NCBI RefSeq assembly: GCF_000720255.1
Contig: NZ_JOJE01000015.1
Location: 1-64,000 of the forward strand
Direction: 5' to 3'
Length of the DNA: 64,000 bases
Origin: Streptomyces griseus subsp. griseus
GTDB taxonomy: Bacteria; Actinomycetota; Actinomycetes; Streptomycetales; Streptomycetaceae
In this document: positions 43,343 through 52,147 of the stretch, piece by piece
Layout: every line of letters begins with the position of its first letter
How positions within the stretch are numbered: the stretch's first letter is position 1
Position numbers and translations under genes: made by a program
The notes under the pieces: model-generated
The model's input: the letters and a program-made list of their open reading frames with translations, nothing else
The model's database searches: none
What the model was told of the DNA's origin: nothing

Positions 43343-44971
43343 TCAGCCGACCTTGATCTCGTCGTAGACGGGGACGCTGAAGGGGTTGAGCGTCACGTCG
43401 GACAACCGCTCGGACCAGCCGGCGCTGCCGTTCTGGTACCAGAGCGGGATGGCGGCCATCTGGTCGCGGACGATCTCCTCGGCCTGCTGGAAGAGGCCGA
43501 CGGCCTTGGCGGTGTCGGTCTCGGCGTTGGCCCGGTCGACGAGCCGGTCGAAGTCCTTGTTGGACCACTTGCCGTCGTTGGAGGAGGCGTTGGTGTAGTA
43601 GAGCGGCTGGAGGAAGTTCTGGCTGAGTGGGTAGTCCATCTGCCAGCCGGTCCGGAACGGGCCCTGGACCTTCTGCCTGGTCGTCTGGTTGCGGAAGTCG
43701 GCGAACGTGCCGACCGGGTTGCCGACGCAGGCCCGGTCGTTGCCGAGGGCCTTGTTGACGGAGTTGCAGACGGCGTCGACCCAGAGCCGGTGGGAGCCGG
43801 TGTCCGCGTTGTAGGTGATCCTGACCTGGCCGCCGGGCAGTCCGCCGCCTTCCGCGATCAGTTTCCGGGCCGCGGCGGCGTCGTACTCGCACCACTCACC
43901 GCACAGCCCCTTCTTGTAGCCGCCCTCTTCACCGAGGACAGGGGACGTCCAGTCGGTGGCGGGGGTGCGGGTCTTCTGGAAGATGGTCTCGGTGATGCGT
44001 TCGCGGTCGATCGCGCGGGACAGCCCCTGACGGACCTTGACCGAGTCCTTCTTGTTCCAGTCCTTGTCGTAGAAGGGGAAGGCGAGGGTCTGGATGATGC
44101 CGGCGGGGGTGTTGAGGTAGCGGTCGCCGAGGTCGCCGCGGACATTCGCGAGCTGCGCGGCCGGGATGTCGTCGGCGAGGTCGAGGTTGCCGGCCAGCAG
44201 GTCGGTGTAGGCGGTGTTGGTGTCGGTGTAGACCTTGAGGGTCACTCCGTCGTTGCGCGCCTTGTCCTTGCCGGGGTAGCCGTCCCACGCCCGCAGCACC
44301 ATCTCCGCGCCCTTGGTGTACGACTCGATGCCGTACGGCCCGTTGCCGACCGGCTTCTTCAGCCAGGCGTCGTGGTCGTCGAAGAACGCCCGGGGCAGCG
44401 GCGCGAAGGCGGGATAGCCGAGGGTGTCGGGGAACGCCGAGAACTTCTGGCTCAGCCGGACGGTGAAGGTGCGGTCGTCGACGATTCTCAGCCCCGTGAG
44501 CGTGTCGGCGCTCTGCTTGCCCCCGCCGTCGGGGTGGACCCGGTCGTAGCCGTCGATGTAGCTGAAGAAGTACGCGTTCTTCTGGTTGTTCGTCAGGTTC
44601 GCGCCGTAGTTCCAGGCGTCGACGAAGGACCTGGCGGTGACCTTCTCGCCGTTGCTGAAGGTCCAGCCGTCCTTGAGGGTGACGGTGAAGTGCTGCGAGT
44701 CGGAGGTCTCGATGCGCTCGGCGAGCATGTTCTTCGCCTCGCCGGTGCGCGGGTCGTAGCGCTTGAGGTTCCGGAAGATCATGTCGAGGACCTTGCCGCC
44801 CTGCACCTCGTTGGTGTTGGCGGGCTCCAGCGGGTTCTGCGGATCACCCCAGGAGGAGGTCAGCACCGCGCCGCCGGCGCCACCGCCGCTGACCTCGTTC
44901 CCGCAGCCCGCTGCCACGAGGGCGGTCGCCGCCGCGCATACGGCCCATCTGGCGCGCGTGACTCCCCGCAT
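43343..44971 (-). CDS. Peptide-binding lipoprotein of an Opp/Dpp-type transporter
   Basis: The 542-aa SBP_bac_5 protein has a Sec signal peptide and lipobox (ALVAAGCGNE, Cys near 22). The mature part has QNPLEPANTNEVQGGKVLDM, the transport-family segment YDPRTGEAKNMLAERIE and the later VRQGLSRAIDRERITETIF. It binds peptides outside the cell and delivers them to the permeases encoded downstream. The ATG at 44971 has an AGGAGGAGG ribosome site. A triple 15-bp repeat lies just upstream in the leader (44993-45037). Confidence 0.93.
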   Translation of the reverse strand: MRGVTRARWAVCAAATALVAAGCGNEVSGGGAGGAVLTSSWGDPQNPLEPANTNEVQGGKVLDMIFRNLKRYDPRTGEAKNMLAERIETSDSQHFTVTLKDGWTFSNGEKVTARSFVDAWNYGANLTNNQKNAYFFSYIDGYDRVHPDGGGKQSADTLTGLRIVDDRTFTVRLSQKFSAFPDTLGYPAFAPLPRAFFDDHDAWLKKPVGNGPYGIESYTKGAEMVLRAWDGYPGKDKARNDGVTLKVYTDTNTAYTDLLAGNLDLADDIPAAQLANVRGDLGDRYLNTPAGIIQTLAFPFYDKDWNKKDSVKVRQGLSRAIDRERITETIFQKTRTPATDWTSPVLGEEGGYKKGLCGEWCEYDAAAARKLIAEGGGLPGGQVRITYNADTGSHRLWVDAVCNSVNKALGNDRACVGNPVGTFADFRNQTTRQKVQGPFRTGWQMDYPLSQNFLQPLYYTNASSNDGKWSNKDFDRLVDRANAETDTAKAVGLFQQAEEIVRDQMAAIPLWYQNGSAGWSERLSDVTLNPFSVPVYDEIKVG

Positions 44972-44992
44972 GGGTGCCTCCTCCTGAGAATC

Positions 44993-45037
44993 CATCACCG
45001 GCAGATCCGTCACCGGCAGACCCGCTACCGGCAAATA
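44993..45037. repeat. Three tandem 15-bp repeats next to the binding-protein start
   Basis: CATCACCGGCAGATC, CGTCACCGGCAGACC and CGCTACCGGCAAATA follow each other, beginning 21 bp from the ATG of the binding-protein gene. They lie in its untranslated leader. Confidence 0.75.
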
Positions 45038-45220
45038 TCGACTCAAGAGGTGCATACCGCACATGGACCCCGCGCGTCGCGGGGCTGTTGGAGGGATACC
45101 AACGATCTCCCGCGTGCCGCACAATGGATCTCCGTCGGGGGGCGCAATGGATCATCACCTTCCGATGCCGAACCGTTGGATCGCTACCCCTCCATGTACG
45201 GATTTCGACACTGAGGTATC

Positions 45221-45242
45221 CGGATAACGAACTCGTTGTCCG
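45221..45242. promoter_or_regulatory. Operator-like 22-bp palindrome between divergent peptide-transport operons
   Basis: CGGATAACGA-AC-TCGTTGTCCG has ten-base arms with one T/G mismatch. It lies about 250 bp from the left operon's start and 215 bp from bldKA, a position from which one regulator could control both. Confidence 0.45.
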
Positions 45243-45456
45243 ATTCGCCCAGTTGGCCCGATTCGGGACACGGAACGATTACAACGCGCTACACGCGTAG
45301 CTACAGGATGACAAAGGGAAGGCAAAGGAAGTAAAGAGAAAACCAAGGGAGGCCAGTTTTTATTGACCTTGAACGAATTGCGTTGAAAAAGTCCCGCGTA
45401 GCCCGTAGGGGAGTGCCCTGCGGAGTCATTCAGACCCTCCCTGGGCCAGGAGCACC

Positions 45457-46485
45457 ATGACCCCCCCTACTCCATCCGCGGCTGCCCCGCTCGAGGCGAC
45501 CGACGAGGACGTCGAGAAGTCGATCACTTCTCCCGCCCCGAAGGCCAACGAGAGCAAGTCCCCCGGGCAGCTCGCGTGGCGCCGGTTCAAACGGGACCGC
45601 ACGGGCGTCATATCCGCCTGCGTGGTGATCTTCTTCTTCGCCATCGGCATCCTTGCGCCGGTGATCGCGAAGCTGTACGGCAAGGACCCGTACACCACCT
45701 ACGGCATGAACATCCCAGGGTTGCTGAACGAGTTCAACTTCCCGGTGAAGCCCAACGGCGGCATCGACTCGGAGTTCTGGTTCGGCCTCGAGCCGCAGCT
45801 CGGCCGGGACGTCTTCACGTTCCTGCTGTACGGAATCCGCAACTCACTGATGATCGCTGCCGCCGCCGCCCTGCTGACGACCCTGATCGGAGTCGTCGTC
45901 GGCGTCACCGCCGGCTACCTGGGCGGCAAGACCGACTACCTCGTCGGTCGCTTGATCGACATCCTGCTGGCCTTCCCGCAGACCCTGTTCTTCATCGCTT
46001 TCTGGCCCGTGGTCCTGGCGATCTTCGTGTCGCCGGAGGACAACACTCCGGTCTGGCTGACCGTCACCAGCCTCATCCTCGTGATGACGGCCTTCGGCTG
46101 GGCCTCCATCGCCCGACTGCTGCGCGGCGAGGTCCTCGCCCTGCGCGAGCGGGAGTTCGTAGAGGCGGCCAAGGTCACCGGGGCCTCCCCGGCTCGGATC
46201 ATCTTCAAGGAGATCCTTCCGAACCTGTGGACGCCGATCCTGATCCAGTCGACGCTCCTGCTGCCGGCCTACGTCACGGCCGAGGCAGGGCTCGCGTTCC
46301 TCGGCGTCGGTCTCACCAACCCCACTCCTGACTGGGGCGTGATGATCCAGAACGGCGCCAAGGTCTACCAGGACGACATCACCTTCATGCTCTTCCCTGG
46401 TCTCTCCATGGTGATCTTCGTTGTCGCCTTCAACCTGCTCGGCGACTCCGTCCGCGACGCGCTGGACCCCAAGACCAAGCGCTGA
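45457..46485 (+). CDS. bldKA: BldKA-like oligopeptide ABC permease (OppC type)
   Basis: The 342-aa permease has an N-terminal cytoplasmic region (LAWRRFKRDRTGVISACVV), six helices, the EAA loop EFVEAAKVTGASPARIIFKE and the end GDSVRDALDPKTKR. The gene order permease, binding protein, permease, ATPase, ATPase is that of S. coelicolor bldKA-E, the oligopeptide importer needed for aerial mycelium formation on rich medium. The name rests on order and similarity recalled from memory, not on a search. Its ATG has an AGGAGC ribosome site. A hairpin separates it from bldKB. Confidence 0.85.
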   Translation: MTPPTPSAAAPLEATDEDVEKSITSPAPKANESKSPGQLAWRRFKRDRTGVISACVVIFFFAIGILAPVIAKLYGKDPYTTYGMNIPGLLNEFNFPVKPNGGIDSEFWFGLEPQLGRDVFTFLLYGIRNSLMIAAAAALLTTLIGVVVGVTAGYLGGKTDYLVGRLIDILLAFPQTLFFIAFWPVVLAIFVSPEDNTPVWLTVTSLILVMTAFGWASIARLLRGEVLALREREFVEAAKVTGASPARIIFKEILPNLWTPILIQSTLLLPAYVTAEAGLAFLGVGLTNPTPDWGVMIQNGAKVYQDDITFMLFPGLSMVIFVVAFNLLGDSVRDALDPKTKR

Positions 46486-46496
46486 ACTCTCCCTCA

Positions 46497-46526
46497 CTCC
46501 GCCCGGGCGACGGGGCTCGGGCGGAG
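46497..46526 (+). terminator. Hairpin between bldKA and bldKB
   Basis: CTCCGCCCG (46497-46505) pairs with CGGGCGGAG (46518-46526) in the 82-bp gap. There is no T tract; it may act as a partial terminator or an RNA-stability element. Confidence 0.4.
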
Positions 46527-46567
46527 CGCACCACGTACCTGCCACTCCACAAGAAATCGGGTCAGCC

Positions 46568-48355
46568 ATGTCTCTATCCCGCAGGAACTTCGTCATCGCA
46601 ACAACTGTCGCGGCCGCAGGCTCGACGCTGCTGTCCGCGTGCAGCAGCGGTGACGCGGGGGGCAGCGGCAGCGGCACCCCGAGCGGTGGTGCCACCGAGT
46701 ACACCGGTGCCAAGGTGACCGTCGGCACCAAGGAGGACTCGACCGGCCCCGCCCCGGAGATCGACGGCGCGAAGAAGGGCGGCACGATCTACGGCCTCGC
46801 CCCGGACGACTTCTCCCACCTCGACCCGCAGCGCATCTACTACGCGTACAACTCGACCGTCGCGCTGCTCCTGCACCGCTGCCTGACCGGCTACAAGATC
46901 GACTCCTCCGGCAAGCAGAAGCTCGTGGGCGACCTGGCCACCGACACGGGGACCGCCTCCGACGGCAACAAGACCTGGACCTTCACCCTGAAGGACGGTC
47001 TGAAGTGGGAGGACGGCAGCGAGCTGACCGTCGAGGACGTGCGCCACGGCTTCGAGCGTGCCTGGGCCCCGTTCATCACCGAGGGCGCCAGCTACGCCCA
47101 GGCTGCGCTCACCGGCAAGGGCGGCAAGTGGCGTGACGGCTACGAGGGCCCGTACGGCGGCAAGCACCTCGACTCGATCGTCACCGACAAGGCGAAGAAG
47201 ACCATCACCTTCAAGCTGAAGGAGGCCAAGCCGGACTTCAACTTCACCCTGGCGATGCACTCCTACGCCGCCGTGCCGGTGAAGATGGACACCAAGGAGA
47301 AGTACGACAAGAAGCCGGTTGCCTGCGGTCCGTACAAGATCAAGGCGCACACCACCGACAAGTCGATGGTGCTGACGCGGAACAAGCACTGGGACCCGAA
47401 GACCGACTCGATCCGCAACGCCTACCCGGACGGCTTCGAGTTCGACTTCGGCATCGAGACCCTCGACTCCGTGGACCGCCTCATAGCCTCCCAGGGCAAG
47501 GACGCGTTCGGCGTCTCGATCTACAAGGGCGTGCCCGCCGAGCGGATCCAGAAGGTGCTGACCGACCCCGATCTGAAGAAGCGCAGCTTCAACGGTCTGC
47601 TCACCGGCACCTACTTCTACTGGATCAACATGAAGCGGGTCACCGACCTGAAGGTGCGTCAGGCGCTGATCCACGCCTGGCCGCTGCAGCAGATCCGGCA
47701 GGTCTACGGCGGCCCGTCCTCGGGTGACTTCGCCACCTCGGTCCTCAGCCCCGACATCATCGGTTACGAGAAGTTCGATGTGTACGGCAAGCTGAAGAAG
47801 CCGCAGGGCGACCCGGAAGCCTCGAAGAAGCTGCTGAAGGAGGCCGGCAAGGAGGGCATGAAGGTCGTCTACGCCTTCCCCCAGGACCCGACCTACGACA
47901 AGACCAAGGTCGTCATCGAGAACGCCCTGAAGGCGGCCGGCTTCACCCCCGTCATCAAGCCGATCGACTCCACGTCGTACTACGACCAGGTCCAGCAGGT
48001 CGACAACAGCTTCGACGTGATGTGGGGTGGCTGGTCCCCGGACTGGCCGACCGCCTACACGATGATCCAGCCGCTGCTCGACGGTGACACCATCGGCAAC
48101 GGCTCGAACAACGTCTCGCAGGCCAACGTCGACTTCATCAACGAGGACATCAAGAAGAACGCGGTCATCGCCGACCAGGACAAGGCGGGCAAGGCCTGGT
48201 CCGCGCTCGACAAGCGGATTATGGAGGAGGTCGCGCCGATGATCCCCGAGATGTACCAGCGTCGCTACTACGTCTTCGGCAACAAGGTCGGCGGCGCCCA
48301 GTTCGACCCGAACTTCTCCGCCACCCTGCTGTACAAGACCTTCGTGAAGGCCTGA
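46568..48355 (+). CDS. bldKB: BldKB-like oligopeptide-binding lipoprotein
   Basis: The 595-aa SBP_bac_5 protein has a twin-arginine-like signal (SLSRRNFVIATTVAAAG) ending in lipobox LLSACSS (Cys near 25), so it may be exported folded by Tat. It contains GDLATDTGTASDGNKTWTF and VRHGFERAWAPFI. In S. coelicolor BldKB binds the extracellular signalling peptide imported by BldK. The start ATG at 46568 has only a weak ribosome site. A 28-bp palindrome follows the stop codon. Confidence 0.88.
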   Translation: MSLSRRNFVIATTVAAAGSTLLSACSSGDAGGSGSGTPSGGATEYTGAKVTVGTKEDSTGPAPEIDGAKKGGTIYGLAPDDFSHLDPQRIYYAYNSTVALLLHRCLTGYKIDSSGKQKLVGDLATDTGTASDGNKTWTFTLKDGLKWEDGSELTVEDVRHGFERAWAPFITEGASYAQAALTGKGGKWRDGYEGPYGGKHLDSIVTDKAKKTITFKLKEAKPDFNFTLAMHSYAAVPVKMDTKEKYDKKPVACGPYKIKAHTTDKSMVLTRNKHWDPKTDSIRNAYPDGFEFDFGIETLDSVDRLIASQGKDAFGVSIYKGVPAERIQKVLTDPDLKKRSFNGLLTGTYFYWINMKRVTDLKVRQALIHAWPLQQIRQVYGGPSSGDFATSVLSPDIIGYEKFDVYGKLKKPQGDPEASKKLLKEAGKEGMKVVYAFPQDPTYDKTKVVIENALKAAGFTPVIKPIDSTSYYDQVQQVDNSFDVMWGGWSPDWPTAYTMIQPLLDGDTIGNGSNNVSQANVDFINEDIKKNAVIADQDKAGKAWSALDKRIMEEVAPMIPEMYQRRYYVFGNKVGGAQFDPNFSATLLYKTFVKA

Positions 48356-48368
48356 CGCAAGGCCCCCT

Positions 48369-48396
48369 GGCGGGGCGGCACCGGTGCCGCCCCGCC
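48369..48396 (+). terminator. Strong hairpin after bldKB
   Basis: GGCGGGGCGGCACC (48369-48382) is followed directly by its reverse complement (48383-48396), a perfect 28-bp palindrome. Lying between the binding-protein gene and the permease, it probably limits read-through or protects the 3' end so that binding protein is made in excess. Confidence 0.6.
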
Positions 48397-48437
48397 TTCT
48401 CACCCCCTACGGCATCCGTCAGGAAAACCCAACTGCC

Positions 48438-49418
48438 ATGTTCCGCTTCCTTGTTCGCCGGACTCTCGGCGCTGCTGTGATCCTGCTGATCATCAGCGCC
48501 ATCGTGTTCGTCCTGTTCTACGCCGCTCCGCGTGACCCCGCCCGCATCGCGTGCGGCAAGGTCTGCACTCCGGAGACCCTGGCTCTGGTGCGGAAGAACC
48601 TGGGGATCGACCACTCGCTGCCCCTGCAGTACTGGGAATGGCTCAAGGGCCTGTTCGTGGGGCGTGACTACAGTTCGTACGGGTACTGCCACGCGCCGTG
48701 CCTCGGCTACTCGTTCCAGAACCGCGAGCCGGTGCTGTCCACCATCCTGGACCGCTTCCCGACCACGATCTCGCTGGCCATCGGCAGCTCGGTCGTCTTC
48801 CTGGTCTTCGGCATCGGCACCGGCATGCTCGCCGCCGTCAAGCAGGGCAAGGCCCTGGACAAAGTCGCCAGTTCGGCCTCGCTCATCGCGTCCTCGATGC
48901 AGATCTACGTCGTCGGCGTCTTCGCCACCTACCTCCTGGTCGACCAGTGGCAGGTACTGGACCGCGCCAGCTACACACCGTTCACGGACAACCCGGCCCA
49001 GTGGGCGCAGGGGCTGCTGGTCCCCTGGCTGGTCCTCTCCCTGATCTGGACCGCCAACTACACCCGCATGACGCGCTCCCAGATGGTGGAGTCACTCAGC
49101 GAGGACTACGTCCGCACGGCGCGCGCCAAGGGCCTGTCCCGTCGGACGGTCTTCTTCCGCTTCGCCTGGCGCGGCGCCATGGGCCCGATCGTCACCATCT
49201 TCGGCCTCGACCTCGGCACGCTGCTCGGTGGCGCGATCATCACCGAGTCCACCTTCAGCCTGCAGGGGCTCGGCATGCTCTCCGTCAAGGCGGTCAGCAC
49301 CAACGACCTGCCGATCCTGCTCGGGGTCATCCTGGTCGCCGCGGGCGCGATCGTCCTCTTCAACATCATCGTCGATTCCGTGTACGCCCTCATCGACCCG
49401 CGCGTGCGCCTCGCTTAA
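48438..49418 (+). CDS. bldKC: BldKC-like oligopeptide ABC permease (OppB type)
   Basis: The 326-aa permease begins MFRFLVRRTLGAAVILLIIS, has an external loop with two cysteine pairs (ACGKVCTPETL and YCHAPCLGYS), then the family EAA loop YVRTARAKGLSRRTVFFRF and final YALIDPRVRLA. The same four cysteines occur in the paralogue at 54311-55291, so they may form conserved disulfides outside the cell. AGGAAAA precedes the ATG at 48438. The next ATPase gene starts 10 bp after its stop. Confidence 0.87.
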   Translation: MFRFLVRRTLGAAVILLIISAIVFVLFYAAPRDPARIACGKVCTPETLALVRKNLGIDHSLPLQYWEWLKGLFVGRDYSSYGYCHAPCLGYSFQNREPVLSTILDRFPTTISLAIGSSVVFLVFGIGTGMLAAVKQGKALDKVASSASLIASSMQIYVVGVFATYLLVDQWQVLDRASYTPFTDNPAQWAQGLLVPWLVLSLIWTANYTRMTRSQMVESLSEDYVRTARAKGLSRRTVFFRFAWRGAMGPIVTIFGLDLGTLLGGAIITESTFSLQGLGMLSVKAVSTNDLPILLGVILVAAGAIVLFNIIVDSVYALIDPRVRLA

Positions 49419-49427
49419 GGAGAGACC

Positions 49428-50453
49428 ATGAGCACTCCCTTCCTCTCCGTCCGCGACCTACGCGTCCACTTCTCCACCGAGGACGGCGTCGTCAAGGCCG
49501 TCGACGGGCTGTCCTTCGACCTGGAAAAGGGCAGGACCCTCGGCATCGTGGGTGAGTCCGGATCCGGCAAGTCCGTGACGAACATGGCCATCCTGGGTCT
49601 GCACGACCCCCGTAACACCACGATCGACGGCGCCATCGTGCTCGAGGACAAGGAGCTGATCACCGCCACCGAGCGGGAGATGGAGCAGCTGCGCGGCAAC
49701 AAGATGTCCATGATCTTCCAGGACGCGCTGGCGTCGCTGTCGCCGTACCACACCATCGGCGCCCAGATCGGCGAGACGTACCGCAAGCACACCGGCGTCT
49801 CCAAGAAGGAGGCGCGGGCGCGGGCGGTGGAGATGCTGCGCCGGGTGGGCATCCCGCAGCCGGACGTCCGGGTGGACGACTATCCGCACCAGTTCTCCGG
49901 CGGTATGCGCCAGCGCGCGATGATCGCGATGGCGCTGGTCTGCGACCCCGAGTTGCTGATCGCGGACGAGCCGACCACAGCGCTCGACGTGACGGTGCAG
50001 GCCCAGATCATGGACCTGCTCAAGGACCTCCAGCAGGAGTTCGGCACAGCCATCATCTTCATCACGCACGACCTCGGCGTCATCGCCGACGTCGCGGACG
50101 ATGTACTGGTGATGTACGGCGGTCGGTGCGTGGAGCGGGGCAGCAAGAAGGAAGTCCTGCGCGCCCCGCGGCATCCGTACACCCTGGGCCTGTTGAGCTC
50201 CATGCCGAGCCTGGACGGCCCGGTCGACGTGCCGCTCTCCCCCATCCCCGGATCGCCTCCGTCCCTGCTCAACCCGCCGCCCGGTTGCCGGTTCCACCCT
50301 CGGTGCGCGTTCGCGGACAAGGTCTCGGGCGGGCTCTGCTCGACTGAGCGGCCGGCGTTGGAAGTCGTCGACGGGCGGGGCTCGGCATGCCACCTGACCG
50401 ACGAGCAGAAGCGCGAGTGGTTCGCCGACTTCGCCGCGGCCCGCACCAACTGA
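49428..50453 (+). CDS. bldKD: BldKD-like oligopeptide ABC ATPase (OppD type)
   Basis: The 341-aa ATPase has Walker A GESGSGKS, signature SGGMRQR, Walker [14 protein letters not shown]-loop [11 protein letters not shown] and C-terminal cysteines ([18 protein letters not shown]). It energises import together with BldKE. The ATG has AAGGAGAG six nt upstream. It begins almost directly after bldKC. Confidence 0.87.
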   Translation: MSTPFLSVRDLRVHFSTEDGVVKAVDGLSFDLEKGRTLGIVGESGSGKSVTNMAILGLHDPRNTTIDGAIVLEDKELITATEREMEQLRGNKMSMIFQDALASLSPYHTIGAQIGETYRKHTGVSKKEARARAVEMLRRVGIPQPDVRVDDYPHQFSGGMRQRAMIAMALVCDPELLIADEPTTALDVTVQAQIMDLLKDLQQEFGTAIIFITHDLGVIADVADDVLVMYGGRCVERGSKKEVLRAPRHPYTLGLLSSMPSLDGPVDVPLSPIPGSPPSLLNPPPGCRFHPRCAFADKVSGGLCSTERPALEVVDGRGSACHLTDEQKREWFADFAAARTN

Positions 50454-50478
50454 CGTACAAGAGACGGGACTTCACCAC

Positions 50479-51525
50479 ATGAGCAGCAACACCCCCCTCC
50501 TGGACGTCAGCGGTCTGACCAAACACTTCCCGGTCAAGGGCGGCTTCCCGATCCGCCGCACGATCGGCGCGGTGCAGGCTGTCGACGGCCTCGACTTCCA
50601 GGTGGCCGAGGGCGAGAGCCTCGGCCTGGTCGGCGAGTCCGGCTGCGGCAAGTCGACGACCGGACGCCTGATCACGCGCCTGATGGAACCGACCGACGGA
50701 AAGATCTCCTACCGGGGTCAGGACATCACCCACGCGACACGCAAGCAGCTGGCGCCCGTCCGATCCGAGATCCAGATGATCTTCCAGGACCCGTACGCCT
50801 CACTGAACCCCCGGCAGACGGTCGGCAAGATCATCGCGGGCCCGATGGAGATCAACGAGATCAACCCGGCGGGCGGCCGTGAGAAGCGCGTTCGCGAACT
50901 CCTGGAGATCGTCGGCCTCAACCCCGAGCACTACAACCGCTTCCCGCACGAGTTCTCCGGCGGCCAGCGCCAGCGCATCGGTGTCGCCCGCGCCCTGGCT
51001 CTGCAGCCCAAGCTGATCGTGGCCGACGAGCCGGTCTCCGCGCTCGACGTGTCCATCCAGGCGCAGGTCGTCAACCTGCTCCAGAAGGTCCAGCGGGACC
51101 TGGGCATCGCCTTCGTGTTCATCGCGCACGACCTCGCCGTCGTACGGCACTTCTCGCAGCGCGTCGCGGTCATGTACCTCGGCAAGATCGTGGAGATCGC
51201 CGACCGCGACGACCTGTACGGCAACCCGCGCCACCCCTACACCCGGGCGCTGCTGTCGGCCGTGCCCGAAGCGACCGTGGAAGAGACCCCGGCCCGCGAG
51301 CGCATCCGGCTCCAGGGCGACGTGCCGTCCCCGATCAACCCGCCTTCCGGCTGCCGCTTCCGCACCCGCTGCTGGAAGGCGACGGAGAAGTGCGCGAGCG
51401 AGGCTCCCCCGCTGGTGCAGGTCGAGGGCAACAAGGCGGGTCACCTGACCGCCTGCCACTACCCCGAGACGGCCGAGACCGTGCCGGCCCCCCGCCTCGC
51501 CAAGGACTCCGAGCCGGCGGCCTGA
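50479..51525 (+). CDS. bldKE: BldKE-like oligopeptide ABC ATPase (OppF type)
   Basis: The 348-aa ATPase has Walker [10 protein letters not shown], signature SGGQRQR, Walker [13 protein letters not shown] and H-loop [11 protein letters not shown], then [14 protein letters not shown]. It is the last gene of the operon and is followed by a terminator. It is about four-fifths identical by eye to the ATPase at 52148-53263, the closest pair between the two facing operons. Confidence 0.87.
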   Translation: MSSNTPLLDVSGLTKHFPVKGGFPIRRTIGAVQAVDGLDFQVAEGESLGLVGESGCGKSTTGRLITRLMEPTDGKISYRGQDITHATRKQLAPVRSEIQMIFQDPYASLNPRQTVGKIIAGPMEINEINPAGGREKRVRELLEIVGLNPEHYNRFPHEFSGGQRQRIGVARALALQPKLIVADEPVSALDVSIQAQVVNLLQKVQRDLGIAFVFIAHDLAVVRHFSQRVAVMYLGKIVEIADRDDLYGNPRHPYTRALLSAVPEATVEETPARERIRLQGDVPSPINPPSGCRFRTRCWKATEKCASEAPPLVQVEGNKAGHLTACHYPETAETVPAPRLAKDSEPAA

Positions 51526-51550
51526 CCGCACTCTCCCCGACACCGGTACG

Positions 51551-51577
51551 AGGCCCGCGCCGACACGGCGCGGGCCT
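51551..51577. terminator. Bidirectional terminator after the bldK-like operon
   Basis: A perfect 12-bp stem (51551-51562 with 51566-51577) with a 3-nt loop separates the operon from the convergent DinB-like gene. Confidence 0.75.
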
Positions 51578-51599
51578 TGAGCCGTCTTCAGGGGGCGCG

Positions 51600-52118
51600 C
51601 TAGTCGCCCGTCGTGCCGTCCGCCAGTTCGCGCAGGATGTCGATGTGGCCGTTGTGGCGGGCCGTCTCCTCGGTGAGGTGGAGGAGGATCCAGCGCAGGT
51701 CCACGAGGTTGCCGCCGCCTCTGGCGCGCTTGGCCTTGGTGTCGAGGTCGTTCCCGGCGACCAGTTCCCGGTAGCGGGCGCTTTGCTCGGCGTACTCGTC
51801 GAGCAGCTGCTCGATCGGGAAGTCGACGGCGATGCGCATCTCGCGGTCGGGGTCCTCTTCGGTCCAGGGGCCCTCGTCCTCCTCGCCGAGGAAGACCACC
51901 TGGAACCAGTAGTACTCGACCCAGCGGAGGTGGTTGACCAGCCCGCTCAGGGTCATCAGCGGCGAGGTGGGCAGGAGTGACCTGCGCGCGTTCTCCGCGG
52001 AGACGCCCTCGCACTTGGCGCGGACGGTGTCACGGGCGTAGTCGAGGAACGTGGTGAGCTGGGTGCGCTCGTCCCACGCGGTCGGGATGTCGTCGATTCT
52101 GGTCATCCCCATGAGCAT
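51600..52118 (-). CDS. DinB/DUF664-like family protein
   Basis: The 172-aa four-helix protein has the DUF664/DinB histidines ([14 protein letters not shown] and [20 protein letters not shown]) that would bind one metal ion. Members are thiol- or stress-linked enzymes whose substrates vary. The start is uncertain between ATG 52118, 52112 and 52106; none has a standard ribosome site. It sits alone between the two facing peptide-import operons and is on the strand of the second one, 29 bp after the second operon's last stop. Confidence 0.82.
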   Translation of the reverse strand: MLMGMTRIDDIPTAWDERTQLTTFLDYARDTVRAKCEGVSAENARRSLLPTSPLMTLSGLVNHLRWVEYYWFQVVFLGEEDEGPWTEEDPDREMRIAVDFPIEQLLDEYAEQSARYRELVAGNDLDTKAKRARGGGNLVDLRWILLHLTEETARHNGHIDILRELADGTTGD

Positions 52119-52147
52119 TGCTGATCACAACACCCGCTGTACAGCGA

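Larger units (their letters stand above)
44972..45456. promoter_or_regulatory. 485-bp divergent promoter region between the Opp cluster and the bldK-like operon
   Basis: This gap must hold promoters for both operons. It contains a triple 15-bp repeat (44993-45037), a nearly perfect 22-bp palindrome (45221-45242) overlapping TATCCGGATA (45217-45226), two CGATTCG copies (45241 and 45259), and, on the right, an A/T-rich purine stretch ending TTTTTATTGACC (45356-45367). TTGACC (45362-45367) may be the -35 box of bldKA. The ribosome site is CCAGGAGCACC. Confidence 0.5.

Noticed and set aside
39536..44971. A third copy of the bldK-type duplication
   Set aside because: Gene order is binding protein, permease B, permease C, ATPase D, ATPase F, and the sequences differ, so it is a separate Opp/Dpp-type operon.
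42206..45214. A 1002-codon plus-strand open frame
   Set aside because: It is antisense to two permease genes and a binding-protein gene; no domain is recognisable.
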